Assembly: GCF_000350225.1 (NCBI RefSeq)
Contig: NW_005179074.1
Location: 111,590 to 175,589 of the forward strand
Reading direction: 5' to 3'
DNA from: Chondrus crispus
Taxonomy: Eukaryota > Rhodophyta > Florideophyceae > Gigartinales > Gigartinaceae
Length of the DNA stretch: 64,000 nt
Position numbers and translations under genes: made by a program. The notes below the pieces were generated by a model. It was not told the DNA's origin. It saw only the letters and a program-made list of their open reading frames with translations, and searched no databases. Of this stretch, positions 10,620-21,228 are shown piece after piece (position 1 is the stretch's first letter; every line of letters starts with the position of its first letter).

Positions 10620-10928
10620 TGTTAGACTTATTGACTAGACTACAGTAGATATCACACTTCTCTGTTATCAATACCAATTCAGGGAATATGTAGGCTACAT
10701 TTAGCTATCAACGATAGAGTCCCTTAAGGACGTTTCGACCACAGCACATTCGATCACCTGAACCATCAACTCGACAACCCCGTCCATTGACCGTGCTCAC
10801 CCTCTGTAGCGGTTCTGAGCCAATAGCCTGCCGCCTTTCCCCTCCTTTTAATGTAACCCTATTTACCACCCTTTTACCCTTCACTACAATCCCCTCCGGG
10901 CCGCCCCCTTTCGGTCGGTCTCCCGACA
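10620..10928 (+). repeat. 5' LTR of copia #1 with internal deletion
   Basis: Aligns with 19970-20438 at both ends, but the approximately 160 bases between CCTTAAGGACGTT and CAGCACATTCG are missing. The missing part in the 3' copy includes GGACTATAAATCC, the likely core promoter. This copy is therefore probably unable to start transcription from its own 5' LTR. Confidence 0.85.
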
Positions 10929-11341
10929 CTTAAAAGTTCCAGGACCGCCGCCCCGTTTGATCCTGCCCCGTCCCTGGAATAAGGCCCGCCTTAACCAACC
11001 GCCGAATCAACTCGTTTGCGCATCCGGAATAAGGCTGCCCTATTCAATCAGCCGAATTGGAAATCAAGAATTTTTTTCAAGAAGCAACTTTGTCCCTAAC
11101 CTTCACTGTAATAATTACTGTCTAATTTTACAGCGGACCTTATACATTTGCGCGTACTGTACAGAATACTGTACGCCTGGCGCATTAGTGCAGTTGTTAG
11201 TTGCACGGGTAAAGCGCCCTACCAATCAACCCGACATAATTCGAGAACGCCGCATCGCCGACACCGCCGCCCTCGCTACCGCCACCGCATCGCTCCTGCC
11301 GTATCGCGGTACTCCGTCTACGCGCTCAAGCTCGCCGCTCC

Positions 11342-11869
11342 GTGTCCGTCCGTCCGCATCCGCTTCTCCACCGCCAATTCCGTTCATCTCCCGAACGCCG
11401 CCCCGCGCGAAACAACTCCGCCCGTATCGCCGGTCCAGGTCGACCGTTGCAACTCGCGTTCTACGCTGTTTACGACCCCCGCCTCGTCGATATAGAGGCA
11501 GTAGAAGCTTCGGACGAGGAAACTTCCACCGCCGCTGCTCCGTCTTTCGACCTCGACGAGGGCCGCGCACTTACCATCTACTGCGTAGCTACTCAGCGCG
11601 CACGACGTAGAGCAAATCCCCCACGCCGCCGTCCTACGCAATACCTCTGCCTCCCTTGCTCTCCCATCTTTACGAGTTATCGTCAGCGCCGAGTCCACGA
11701 AGCAGGTCAACCACATCAGCGGGTAGTTTCCGCAGCATCATACCCACGCGAAAAATTACACTGCAAGGTGTGCGTCAAGCGCTTTGCTAACGCACACGAA
11801 GCAAACCAGCATTACGCCGGCACTATCCATCACCGGGCCCTCTGCAAGCTGCGCACTATCCAGAAGTAA
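11342..11869 (+). CDS. ORF ending in a U1/matrin-like C2H2 zinc finger
   Basis: Open frame of 175 residues whose first 110 residues are Arg/Pro/Ala rich and may not be translated from the first ATG. The end carries LHCKVCVKRFANAHEANQHY then GTIHHRAL, that is CX2C, 12 residues, H, 5 residues, H, as in U1C/matrin-type zinc fingers that bind RNA or DNA. It lies between the LTR and gag of a copia element, where such a gene is not usual. It could be a captured host exon or a separate decayed element. The finger is clear; that it is an expressed gene is not. Confidence 0.45.
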   Translation: MSVRPHPLLHRQFRSSPERRPARNNSARIAGPGRPLQLAFYAVYDPRLVDIEAVEASDEETSTAAAPSFDLDEGRALTIYCVATQRARRRANPPRRRPTQYLCLPCSPIFTSYRQRRVHEAGQPHQRVVSAASYPREKLHCKVCVKRFANAHEANQHYAGTIHHRALCKLRTIQK

Positions 11870-11973
11870 TTGGAAATTCTTGGCAAAGTTGTAATTGTTA
11901 AAATTTTCTAAAGTTGTTACAATATTTGAAAGGGACACTTGTCACTGAAGATTTTTTCGGCGCACCACGGACC

Positions 11974-12133
11974 CACGTGTGCCTACCCGCCACGCACACA
12001 CGTGTCGTCATTGTGCACGCAACCACGTGTTACTGCACGCACACCCGCCCACGTGTAACTGCGCGCACACCCGCCCACGTGTTCATACGGACTACGCATA
12101 CACGCGTACTACTATTGCACGCGTACACACGTG
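11974..12133 (+). promoter_or_regulatory. Cluster of six CACGTG palindromes
   Basis: Six copies of CACGTG, mostly as CACGTGT, occur in 160 bases with C/A-rich spacers. CACGTG is the core recognised by bZIP and bHLH factors in many eukaryotes. The position before gag suggests a transcriptional or packaging role; no function is shown by sequence alone. Confidence 0.5.
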
Positions 12134-12330
12134 TCTGAAATACTACTACCGGTACAAAAACAACACACGTTTACACGTAGTACACTCATCACGCTACTAC
12201 AGGAACATCTTTTTGAGGTTAACATTTGCGTTTAGCCCGGATCCATTTTAATTATTATTATGCAATAATTTTTAATATGGCTACTCTAAATAGAATCTGA
12301 GATGCTTTAACAAGTTATGAACCCCGACCC

Positions 12331-12944
12331 ATGATCCAATGCGATGTTAAGGCTACAATAGCTCTGCATGTATTGGCGGAACTCCAACCTGACCCCAATG
12401 TTTGTATTAGTAACCTTCGTGCCGACCTTCCCCCCGAAGTTCTATACGCAACGGAAATGTTACGAGGCCCTACTGTTTTATATCGACTTATCCGTGATTA
12501 CCTTGTGGTCAAAGGATTTTCATACACCCCGCACCCTACCACCAACCGTATTTCTCACGGTCTGGTAAACATGCTATATGTCGATGACACTGACCGTATC
12601 CTTGCCAATCAAGGTCTCACCAGTTCCGCCTCCGGGTCGACACAAGGAAGCTATCAATCGTTTCTGCCGACAGTTGAAGCCCCAAACTCCAAAATTGCTC
12701 ACAATGTTTCGTCAAGATTCAAAAAGGAGGACCGGTACACTGGAAAAATCGGAGAAGATATCCATGACGCCATCAACAACTATCGCGATTGTGCTGAAGA
12801 TTTCCACTTAAGTGACGAGCAAATGCTCCGATTCTTCCATAACGTTTTTGATGGTGAAGCGAAAAGATAATATCGCTCTCACGTCATCCAACATGCCCAA
12901 GACTTCAACTCTGCTACTTTACTCACGGTTAACTAGTTCAATAG
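12331..12944 (+). pseudogene. gag: Copia #1 Gag, 5' part
   Basis: Starts with ATG at 12331 (MIQCDVKATIALHV). It reads through LLRGP-like and FFHNVFDGEAKR motifs typical of copia-type Gag in this kind of element. A TAA at 12868 and a TAG at 12933 interrupt the frame. At AATAG (12940-12944) the Harbinger element begins. The same phase resumes at 15992, because the inserted 3047 bp including one AATAG shifts the coordinates into frame exactly. Confidence 0.7.
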
Positions 12945-13189
12945 GGTTGTTTAATTAACAGACTATGCTGTGGGTTATGGTGTACCATACCACCCCCCTG
13001 CTAGGACTGTACAGTTTCTATAAGCAACGCCCCGTCTCCGCTTATAACTTACGATTTCGCGGGAAGCGAGGTCTTTAAGTAGAAAATAAACGTGAAATCC
13101 TTCCCCCAGCCCGGAGCCATCTTTAGTATCTACGTGCATCTGTTCCCATCGAAAGTACAGCCAAACCGCATCCTGTCTTAACCCCCGGC

Positions 13190-14471
13190 TTGCCTCTCTC
13201 CCTCCGATCCTCCATACTAACCATGCCGCCTCCTCCTCCACCAGCAGAGAATCTGCCCTACCTCATTGTGCAGGCCATAGTTGCCTGCGTCAACGTGTTT
13301 CATGCGACAGCTTTCGCACAGCATGGCATATCTATGCGGCACAAAAAGAACCGCTTCCTCCAAGACGATGTTCTAACCCTCGCACAGACGGCAACTGGTC
13401 CAGGGCGGGGCAATGCGAAGTCAGGCATCAAAAAAGCCTACATCAGACGGCGCCTCACTCACGCCTTTTATGCCTCCTCTTTCTACATGCACACACGTCA
13501 GAATGCTGTGGATTTCCAAAAGGCCACCGGGGTACAAATACATGAATTTGAGCGTATCTTTTGCATTGCTGCATACGAAATAAAAGCTCCAATAAACGCT
13601 AGAATGGAGTTAACTGAGGGAGAAAACGCATTGCGGGTTCCACGAAAGCGTATGATGGAACCAGACGAGATGTTGTTTTTCTGGTTTCGCTTTCTTCGGG
13701 CAGGGAATTAAGGATCGCTTGGCACGCGAACATTGGGATCTTTGTTTGGAATCTCACATGGGATAGGGGCTCTATACATACAGCATGTATCTATGGCAAT
13801 CTTTAAAAGTTTGAAGAAAATACCTGAAGCACGAGTGGAGTGGCCGGATTCCGAAGAGCGGAAAGTGCTCGGGAAAATGCTGTATGGCTTCGATAAATGT
13901 TTCGCTCTGGTTGATGGCACTAAGCAGAGACGCACTCGACCCGCGGACAATGAGGTACAGGACATTGCGTATGATGGGCATCACCACACGCATTGTTACA
14001 GTACTCTAGTTTGGGTCGATCCTATCGGAATTTATATTCATTTGGATTTCAGTGAGAAGGGGTCCGAGCATGATCGCTCTTTATTCGGCAACAGCACGCC
14101 AATCCGTAACAGGAGTGACTATTTTAGTGAAGACGAGACGGTCATGGGTGACACGGGGTTCATCGGTGAAGGCCCTCTCGTTACTCCAAGTCGTGGCGGA
14201 GAAACCAACAATTTTCTATATCGATCCATCATGAACACGGGACATTCGTCATCAACGTATCTCAAACGAGTGGGGTGTGGGGGCCATTTCGACTAAGTGG
14301 AGAATTTTTTTAGGGCAGTGGCCAGTGTTCTATGAACTTTACCCCATCTGCTATCAGTCATGCGCAATGATTTTGAACTGGAATTGGCGTTTGGAGGGAA
14401 CCCTTTTTCCTCTTGACAGGCGCTTAGAAAGGGTAGAGGCGTACGAAAACGGTTTGCTAGGGGGTATATAG
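13190..14471 (+). pseudogene. PIF/Harbinger transposase
   Basis: The N-terminal part (13190-13708, from about MPPPPPPAENLPY at 13223) leads into the core after an in-frame TAA at 13709-13711; the next block GSLGTRTLGSLFGISHG is in the same frame. The catalytic Asp is in ALVDGTKQRR, followed by GSEHDRSLF and then the second Asp in GDTGFIGEGPLVTPS. A frameshift near 14245 moves the last block, with the probable catalytic Glu in SNEWGVGAISTKWRIF, to the frame ending at 14471. All family landmarks are present, so this is a recently disabled transposase. Confidence 0.85.
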
Positions 14472-14649
14472 CTGTTTAAAAGAAGGTCTACCATTAAAAT
14501 GCGGGCAATGTCTACGCGTTTTTGTTTGATGAAGAACATTTTCTGAACGTCATGGCCATGGGCTTGGTGGTTTAGAGCACCACCATTCCCGAAGTGTTCA
14601 TAAAAGCGATTGGTTGTTTCCAATTAAGAAAATATAATTTTTGAAAGTT

Positions 14650-15591
14650 TTACACCATACTTGCGGGGGATTGGTCAACCTGATCCTGAGCCTCCACCAT
14701 ATCAACTGACCCATCATCGTCGTCAGCGTCTCCCCCATCAACAGTGGGGTCATTTCCGTCAACGTTATCATCCTCATCGGATAGGACCACTTCAATTTCA
14801 TCCGGCGTAGGGAGTGCTAAATTTACAGCCAGAAGTGAATCAAAAACGGGGGCGGGCTGTCCAAAGCTCGCAGCAAAAAGCGAAACCAGTGACTGTACTG
14901 CACCCACCATGCCACGAGAGGACTGCGACGTGTTAATGGAAACCTCATCCTGTAATCGGTCGCGGGCCTCTGTGAGGGCTTCCTTCTTCTTAATTTTTAT
15001 TTTTCTGACCTTCATGCCCTGGGCACACAAAGCACTACCCCCATCCGATTTTTCCTTTCGCTTAGCTCGCCTTTCCCGGACATAGTCATGCTTTTCCGCT
15101 GCTGTTTGCTGACTGGACATATACATGGCCTGAGTTGCCCTGTCCAGATTGATAGCGGCTTTGTTGCATTAGATCATCTCTTTGCTCAACGTAGCACCCC
15201 ACTCTATGTCTATCCAGAGCCATTCTAACTGCAGCGCAGCGTCTTCCTCATTAAGCCCATTTCTGTCTTCCCGCGTAGTCACATCGGCAAACTTGATTTT
15301 CTCCATGTGTTTCTGCACGCCTTTTTTGAAGGCGTCCTTGACTCGATCATTTGAGAGAAGGCTGAACTTCATAGACCTACCCTCGCGATCAGCCCGGGTT
15401 TGATAAGGCGCCGTTAGATCCTTTTCAATCCAGGCTTTTATGTCTTCGCGAACCGTCCAACAGGAATCGGATAGAGAAGCACCGCCCTTTTCGTAAACCT
15501 GTTTTGCGAGAATTATTTGAAAGAGCTTGGTTTTCTCTGGTACGAAAAGTTTGAGCCGAGGAGTAGAAACACGAGCTGCAGATGGGGCCAT
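14650..15591 (-). pseudogene. Harbinger accessory Myb-like protein
   Basis: Two ORFs, 15591-15169 and 15126-14650, are in the same frame and separated only by one TAA at 15171-15169. Together they would give about 313 residues. The N-terminal half has well-spaced tryptophans (SCWTVREDIKAWIEKDL, LEWLWIDIEW) compatible with a helical DNA-binding fold. The second half is basic (RERRAKRKEKS) and then acidic (SDEDDNVDGNDPTVDGG). PIF/Harbinger elements normally carry a Myb/SANT-like gene next to the transposase that helps nuclear import and DNA binding. The role is inferred from this position; the fold is not proven. Confidence 0.6.
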
Positions 15592-15991
15592 TGCGTTTAA
15601 AACGTGAGGATGGTGAGAACACGTTTCACAACGGGGGGTTTGGAGGTGGGTGGGGGGCGTTGACGGATGCAGGGGACCCGTTTAGCATCTTGAGGATCTG
15701 TAAAAACGAGCGGTGTTAAGTACCAAGAAAATATTGGCGGGGAAACCGCCATCAAAAAATGGCAAGATGGGTTACTCAGAAAGGGCAGGGTCGACTTGTG
15801 CATCTGTCATGTGCTACAAGCATAATTTATAACTGCGGCGTCCCGTCTCAAGCGGTTATACCACCGCTGTACGGATACTATAAGACCTGTAGCCGGTAGG
15901 TCGAAGTTAGACAGTACCATCGAACTGTGCATGTTATAGATTTTATAAGACCCAAACACCCAAACATCGCTAAATTAAAAGACGCTAATAG

Positions 15992-16865
15992 CCTGACACG
16001 ACAAAATAAAGTTCGTAAACTTCTCTAAAATCTCCGACTTTCGCGAATTTTGGAGACGAAAAGAATCCCTGTGTCAGAAGCATTGGAAGAACTTCGTGAA
16101 ACAATCACAAAGTACACCCCACAAGGTCCTCCTACGCACCAATCGGAACAAGACAAAACGGAGTATCTGCACGATGCTGTGATTGGAGTCAAGTGGACTA
16201 AGAGTGTATTAACACAAAGTTTGGATGCCATACCCCCTTGGACATTTCAACAGCTCTATACTGCCCTTGATACCGCTTGGCTGCAAGAGCAGAAGCAGAA
16301 AGAAGAACGCCGCCGTGATCAGCTTGACATTTCCCGTACCCAGCCCTTGCCTTCCATCCCTGGTATTCACTTTCAACGTCAGAACACGTATGGCATCCCC
16401 CGCGGCCCTGGTTCCGCTTCTTCAAATCCATGGGCGCCATATCCTCTCCAACGTTTCTCCCACAACCCCGCCCCGACCCAGAATGGTACGGATCGCTTCG
16501 ATAGTATAAGTGCTTGTCACAATTGTGGAAGTAAATATCACCTCATTAGGGACTGTCCTAAGCCTATGGCTCGCAGAAAGAATGCCAGCCGTATGTTACA
16601 GACCAGACCAGCCAAGCGAATCCTATACGAGCTCTGCCAGCAAGCAGAGCATGCCTTAGGTGCGTATGAGATCGACTTCACTGCCTTCACGGACGACCAG
16701 GCACAGCATGACCCCGGTGAAGTCATTCTCACCAATGTCACTCTGAACGATGATGATGACTTCGCCGATCAGGCTGTTACTCATCATCAAGTCGCTCACA
16801 CGCCAATCAAAGAGGAAGAAGTACTGTGGGACACTGTAGATAGCCTGGATCCAATGGATTTTTAA
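15992..16865 (+). pseudogene. gag: Copia #1 Gag, 3' part with zinc knuckle
   Basis: Resumes Gag at SLTRQNKVRKLL, with one in-frame TAA at 16026-16028, then VSEALEELRETITKYTPQGP. Near the end is the knuckle CHNCGSKYHLIRDC (CX2CX4HX4C), expected to bind the element RNA. The final 90 residues are acidic and end with a stop at 16863. Phase agrees with the 5' part once the Harbinger element is removed. Confidence 0.8.
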
Positions 16866-17350
16866 GTAGCAGCAGTCAACACCCACAAAGTAAAACAAAT
16901 TCCTTTGAGTCTGTCTGCGGAAAGAAGCGGTGTAAATTCAAAATCTACCACATCATCCGGGACCATAGTCTTGCACGAGCTAGGAAGACCAACCACGCAC
17001 CCAAGTGGGATGGAGCTTGTCTTGACACTGGTGCCCAGCAAACTGTCGTTGGCCTCGCTCAAGCCAAAGCCTACTGTCGATTCACTGGCACCAAATTCAA
17101 GCCCAAGCCGAGCCCGATACACTTCAGGTTCGGTAATGACTCCCAAGCTTCACTAGGAACCATGAACATATCCATTCTCATTGCTGATGGTTACTTAATT
17201 CGCGAACAGGTTGACATTGTCAAGGCCAATGTCCCCTTTCTATTGGACTTGACCTCTTGGACAAGTCCCATATATACCCCTTCGGCGCAAGCTGGTTCAT
17301 ATCTATCTGGAGTGGGATCACTCCTCCAAAACACACTTCACCAAAGCTGA
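16866..17350 (+). pseudogene. Copia #1 protease segment
   Basis: A frame starting around 17015 reads WDGACLDTGAQQTVVGLAQA, in which DTGA is an aspartic protease active site. It continues into ILIADGYLIREQVDIV and PFLLDLT, stopping at 17348. Gag and integrase are in other frames on each side, so at least two frame changes are needed to join them. Confidence 0.7.
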
Positions 17351-18365
17351 ACTGATCAAGCTTCATCGCGGGTTTTCCCCTCCCACATCAGAGAAACTCA
17401 TGAACCTGCTTCGCTTGGCGCGCCCTTTTGAAGCTGATGAGGCCACAAAGCAGTTTCTCGAGTCTCTGCAAGCTGGTTGTGACACTTGTCAACGCCTTGG
17501 CCCCACTTCTGTGCGTTTTAAAGTATCGCTACCCAGTGAACAGGATTTAAAGTTCGGTGACGAAATGTCCATTGACCTAATGTTTCTAGATGGAAAAGAA
17601 ATACTTCACGTCATTGACACAACCACTACTTTCTCTTTAGCCATCTTTCTAGACGCTCATGGCCCCACTTATGGCCAAATCGTTGAAGGTATTTGGCTAG
17701 CCTTCGTCGAAGCCTGGTGTACCTTGTATACTGGCCTTCCAAATAGACTTCGCGTTGACCAAGGATCCGCATTCACATCTGATCGATGGCGCGAGATAAT
17801 TGCACAAGCTGGAATTCAACTTCGCATATCTGGTGTAAAAGCCCACTCGTCGTTAAGTATTGGAGAACGTTTTCACGGACCGCTGCGAAGGATTTATAGA
17901 AAAGTACGAGCGGACTTCCCGGACGCCTCTCCGTTCATTCTTCTCAAAATTGCAGTCAAGGCAATGAACGACACAAGCGGAGAGAACGGTCTAGTCCCTT
18001 CTCTATTAGTCTTGGGAACTGTTCCGCGCTTCCCAATCATATGTACGGAAATACCTTCGCAGCGAGAAAGAATGAAAATTCTTTCAACAGCGCAGATGGA
18101 AATGAACGCAATCATCGCAGAACGACGTGTACTAGCTGCTCTGAATCCGAACATCCCTCCCGCCTCCGATCGTGTGTATAATCTTGGAGACCAGATTCTA
18201 GTCTTCTTTGAGCAAGAGAAGCAATGGATCGGTCCATTCCTTGTTTGCAATGTTCACGGACGAATGATAACTGTTCAGAACAACGAAGGAACTTATCGAC
18301 AAACGTTCAACGCTTATCAAATCAAGCCATACTACGCTTCGCCCGAGTCTATTCTCCACCAGTAA
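17351..18365 (+). pseudogene. Copia #1 integrase
   Basis: The zinc-binding N-terminus (HRGFSPPTSEKL, then CDTC) is followed by a core with D in SIDLMFLDG, D in RVDQGSAF and E in IGERFHGP. The C-terminal part contains DRVYNLGDQILVF and QWIGPFLV. It ends at an in-frame TAA (18363-18365), beyond which the same frame continues into RT. Integrase before RT is diagnostic of Ty1/copia. Confidence 0.85.
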
Positions 18366-19934
18366 ACTGCTCCATTCCGTAGTGGCAAAGCCTCAAATCC
18401 ACCTAATAACGTCCTTCTTACTGAAGTTATACATCACAATGATCCTCGTGCACAACAATTTGATAGTGCTAAGCGAAAAGAAATAGAACGACTGATCGAA
18501 AGAGGTACTTGGAAGGTAGTGCTTTGCGATGAAGTTCCAGACAACGCAAACATCTTAAATGGACGATTCGTCCTTGCCATTAAAGACTCTGGAACAAACA
18601 AGGAAGTATGGAAAGCCCGATACGTTGTACAAGGCCACAGGGACAAGATGAAACGGTCATTCGTTCACGACACCTCAACGACACGACAGTTCAGCGTCAA
18701 ACTACTTGTCGGTCTGGCTGCTCTTTTTGACTTTAGACTCTTCTCAACAGATGTCACACAGGCATATTTGCACAGTACGGAAGAGCTCTCCCGTGATGTC
18801 TATGTTAAATCATCATCTGAGTTCGACTTGGACTCTAATCAACTCTTGACACTACTCAAGCCGTTGTATGGACTAGCCGATAGTGGTGACTACTGGGGTA
18901 GAACGTTAAAGCATCATCTAGAGAAGGAACTTGAGATGAAGGCCAGTGTAACAGATGCTGCCTTCTTCTTCAAACGAATTAGAGAGAAGCTTACTGGGCT
19001 TTGTGCTACTTATGTTGATGACTGTCTACAAGCCGGCACTGAAGAGTTTTGTCAACAGGCCAAGTGTGTCGAAAGGAAATTCAAATGCCGACCGAGGGAC
19101 TATGAGGAGGTCAAATTTGCAGGCATTAAGATTGAATCCACGCCTAACGGATTCCAAGTACATCAAAAGCACTATATCTCCAAGATTAAGAACATCAGTA
19201 AGGAAGCTCCTTTCAAAGACTTTCGCTCACTTTGTGCCCAACTTTCTTGGGCCACTCAGTCCCGTCCGGATATTGCATGCTCTATTGCACAGGCACCTCA
19301 GGTTACTGAAGACATCTTCAACTCGGACCCCACAAAGTACTGTAAGGGATTTAATTCTGTGGTAAAACATCTCCTTACCAGTACAGATCAGGTTCTCAAA
19401 ATCCCTAAATTGGACCACAAAAGTCTTCAGTTACAAGTCTATTCCGATGCATCATACGGAAACAACCTTTACGGATCTTCTCAGTTAGGGTATATCATTT
19501 TCCTTGCTGATGCAAACAATAATTGCTAACCATTGTTCTGGTCGTCCCACAAATCCAAACGCGTTTCCAGATCTGTCCTAGGAAGCGAAACAATGGCCTT
19601 TGCTGGGGCTTTCGATATGGCCTTCGCAATGAAAAACGATCTTCACACCATGACATCGCTCGACATTCCGATCGTTCTGCTTACGGATAGTCTATCCCTG
19701 TTTGATGTTATCACTAAAGCAAAGATAACATCCAAAAGGCGACTAATGATCGATGTTAAAGTTGTCAAGGATGCATACCAGAGACACGAACTGCACGCCA
19801 TAGGCTTCATTCGCTCCGAACACAACCCCGCAGATTCTTTGACCAAGGTCAACAAAAGTGATATACTGATCGCAATCATACAACGGTCAATTCTTACACA
19901 TTCTATCGAACAGTGGATCAATCGCAATTCGTGA
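18366..19934 (+). pseudogene. Copia #1 reverse transcriptase and RNase H
   Basis: In the same frame as integrase. RT begins with KEIERLIERGTWKVV and has FSTDVTQAYLHS, LKPLYGLADSGDYW and the catalytic YVDD in ATYVDDCLQAG. RNase H has YSDASYGNN, then SETMAFAGAFD, TDSLSLFDVI and HNPADSLTK. A TAA at 19527-19529 splits RNase H between its first Asp and the Glu. Apart from this stop and the one at 18363 the frame is open for more than 2.5 kb. It ends at 19932, shortly before the 3' LTR. Confidence 0.88.
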
Positions 19935-19969
19935 ACACATGACATATGTCACGAAAAAAGTTTGGGGAG

Positions 19970-20438
19970 TGTTAGACTTATTGACTAGACTACAGTAGAT
20001 ATCACACTTCTCTGTTATCAATATCAATTCAGGGATTATGTAGGCTACACTTAGCTATCAACAATAGAGTCCCTTAAGGACGTTCCACCTACAATTCTAC
20101 GTGCCACCTACAATTCTGCCTGTTTTAGGGTGTGGCCGTTTAGACACATTTCGTGGGTGGCGCAACCTCCCTTTTATGGTCGAGCGCCTACTTTTCTTGT
20201 AGAGTGAATAGGACTATAAATCCAGGTCGAAGAAGCTACTCGTCTTCGACAGCAGCACATTCGATCACCTGAACCATCAACCCGACAACCCCGTCCATTG
20301 ACCGTGCTCACCCTCTGTAGCAGTTCTGAGGCAATAGCCTGCCGCTTTTCCCTCCCTTTAAGGTAACCCTATTTACCACCCTTTTACCCTTCACTAAAAT
20401 CCCCTCCGGACCGCCCCCTTTCGGTTGGTCTCCCGACA
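19970..20438 (+). repeat. 3' LTR of copia #1
   Basis: Full-length 469-bp LTR starting TGTTAGACTTA and ending TCCCGACA. It contains TATAAA at 20215-20220 and is followed by ACGTT. It matches the 5' copy closely outside the 160-bp deletion in that copy. Confidence 0.9.
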
Positions 20439-20443
20439 ACGTT

Positions 20444-20998
20444 CTGTGCTCGATTTTCGTCAATCGGTGTGATTGAGGGAAAGGGATTCGGAAGGGCACG
20501 TAGTGCAGTAGTTTGTGGGCAGAGGTTGGGAAGCTCGAGTGGAGTTGCCGGCAGCCGGAGCCAGATATTGACGATGGCGGGATATCATGAACCTGGGATT
20601 AGTATTTTGGCGGGAGGAGCTCAGGGCGTCGTGGACAGGTGTGGTATCTGTCTTGTCTGCATATGCTTCGTCGCTGCACAGCCGTGCCGCGCGACAGGAT
20701 CTGCCACAGATGATGCCGAAGCAACCGCAAAAGTTAGACAAGTAGAAGTTTCTAAATAGCGTTCCTCTCCAATGGCCCCCCGCCTGTCAAGAAGAAGAAA
20801 CACATCGCTCTTTCGACTGAGAACCTTTCAATCCTTGTGGTGAGCTACAATATTCGGTTCAGTGAGTATTCGCACAGGTGCACGTGATCCGTCGGGCGGC
20901 ACAATGTTGTACCAGACTTGCGTTTGTTGCGGACAGGCACCCTGCTGGAGGTCAGTCCGCAAAACCGGTGGCGAAAATTTTCAATCTCGGGTTTATAT
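20444..20998. other. Spacer between copia #1 and Tc1 #2
   Basis: About 550 bp with no recognisable gene. A short open frame at 20469-20759 has no visible motif and no matching codon context, so I do not call it. Confidence 0.5.
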
Positions 20999-21228
20999 TA
21001 CAGTGCGCGAAACTGCAATAAATACACCCGTCGACAAGGATCAATCTAACACTTCGTGACCAGTCCTTCCACAAACAGCCACGAATGCGAGTCTGACACG
21101 CGCCAATAATAACGCATATCAATCAAGAATATAGATACAGCGCACCACTCTCGAGATATCTTTAAAAACCCGAGCGCAATTGTTATAAATACGCGAAATA
21201 TGATATGACACAAAACAGAAAGGAGCAT

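Larger units (their letters stand above)
10929..12330. other. Long leader of copia #1
   Basis: This 1.4-kb stretch lies between the 5' LTR and gag. It contains a C/G-rich, Pro/Arg-coding part, a zinc-finger ORF (11342-11869) and a cluster of CACGTG palindromes (11974-12133). No gag or pol homology is visible. It might be an insertion of its own, but I could not find matching ends. Confidence 0.5.
12945..15986. mobile_element. PIF/Harbinger DNA transposon inserted in copia gag
   Basis: Two convergent genes, a DDE_4-type transposase (+) and a Myb-like/trihelix-like partner (-), form the standard two-gene Harbinger layout. The ends were set from where Gag stops and resumes (AATAG at 12940-12944 and 15987-15991). 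The ends show only a weak inverted match (GTTGTTTAATT against CGTCTTTTAATT), so they may be off by a few bases; Harbinger elements usually duplicate 3 bp. Confidence 0.75.
10620..20438 (+). mobile_element. Ty1/copia LTR retrotransposon #1, with a nested Harbinger element
   Basis: LTRs starting TGTTAGACTTA and ending CCCGACA enclose gag, protease, integrase, RT and RNase H in that order, which is the Ty1/copia arrangement. ACGTT is duplicated at 10615-10619 and 20439-20443. A purine-rich tract (about 19951-19968) precedes the 3' LTR. Gag is interrupted by a 3-kb PIF/Harbinger element and pol has two in-frame TAA codons. The 5' LTR has lost about 160 bp. The leader between LTR and gag is unusually long (1.4 kb) and carries an extra ORF. 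Confidence 0.9.

Noticed and set aside
13009-13060. TATAAGC...GCTTATA-type palindromes near 13020 and 15830 as Harbinger ends
   Set aside because: They resemble each other only partly and lie inside the limits set by the Gag reading frame, so they are probably subterminal.
20469-20759. 96-residue ORF after copia #1
   Set aside because: No recognisable domain, and a competing frame exists on the other strand; left as spacer.
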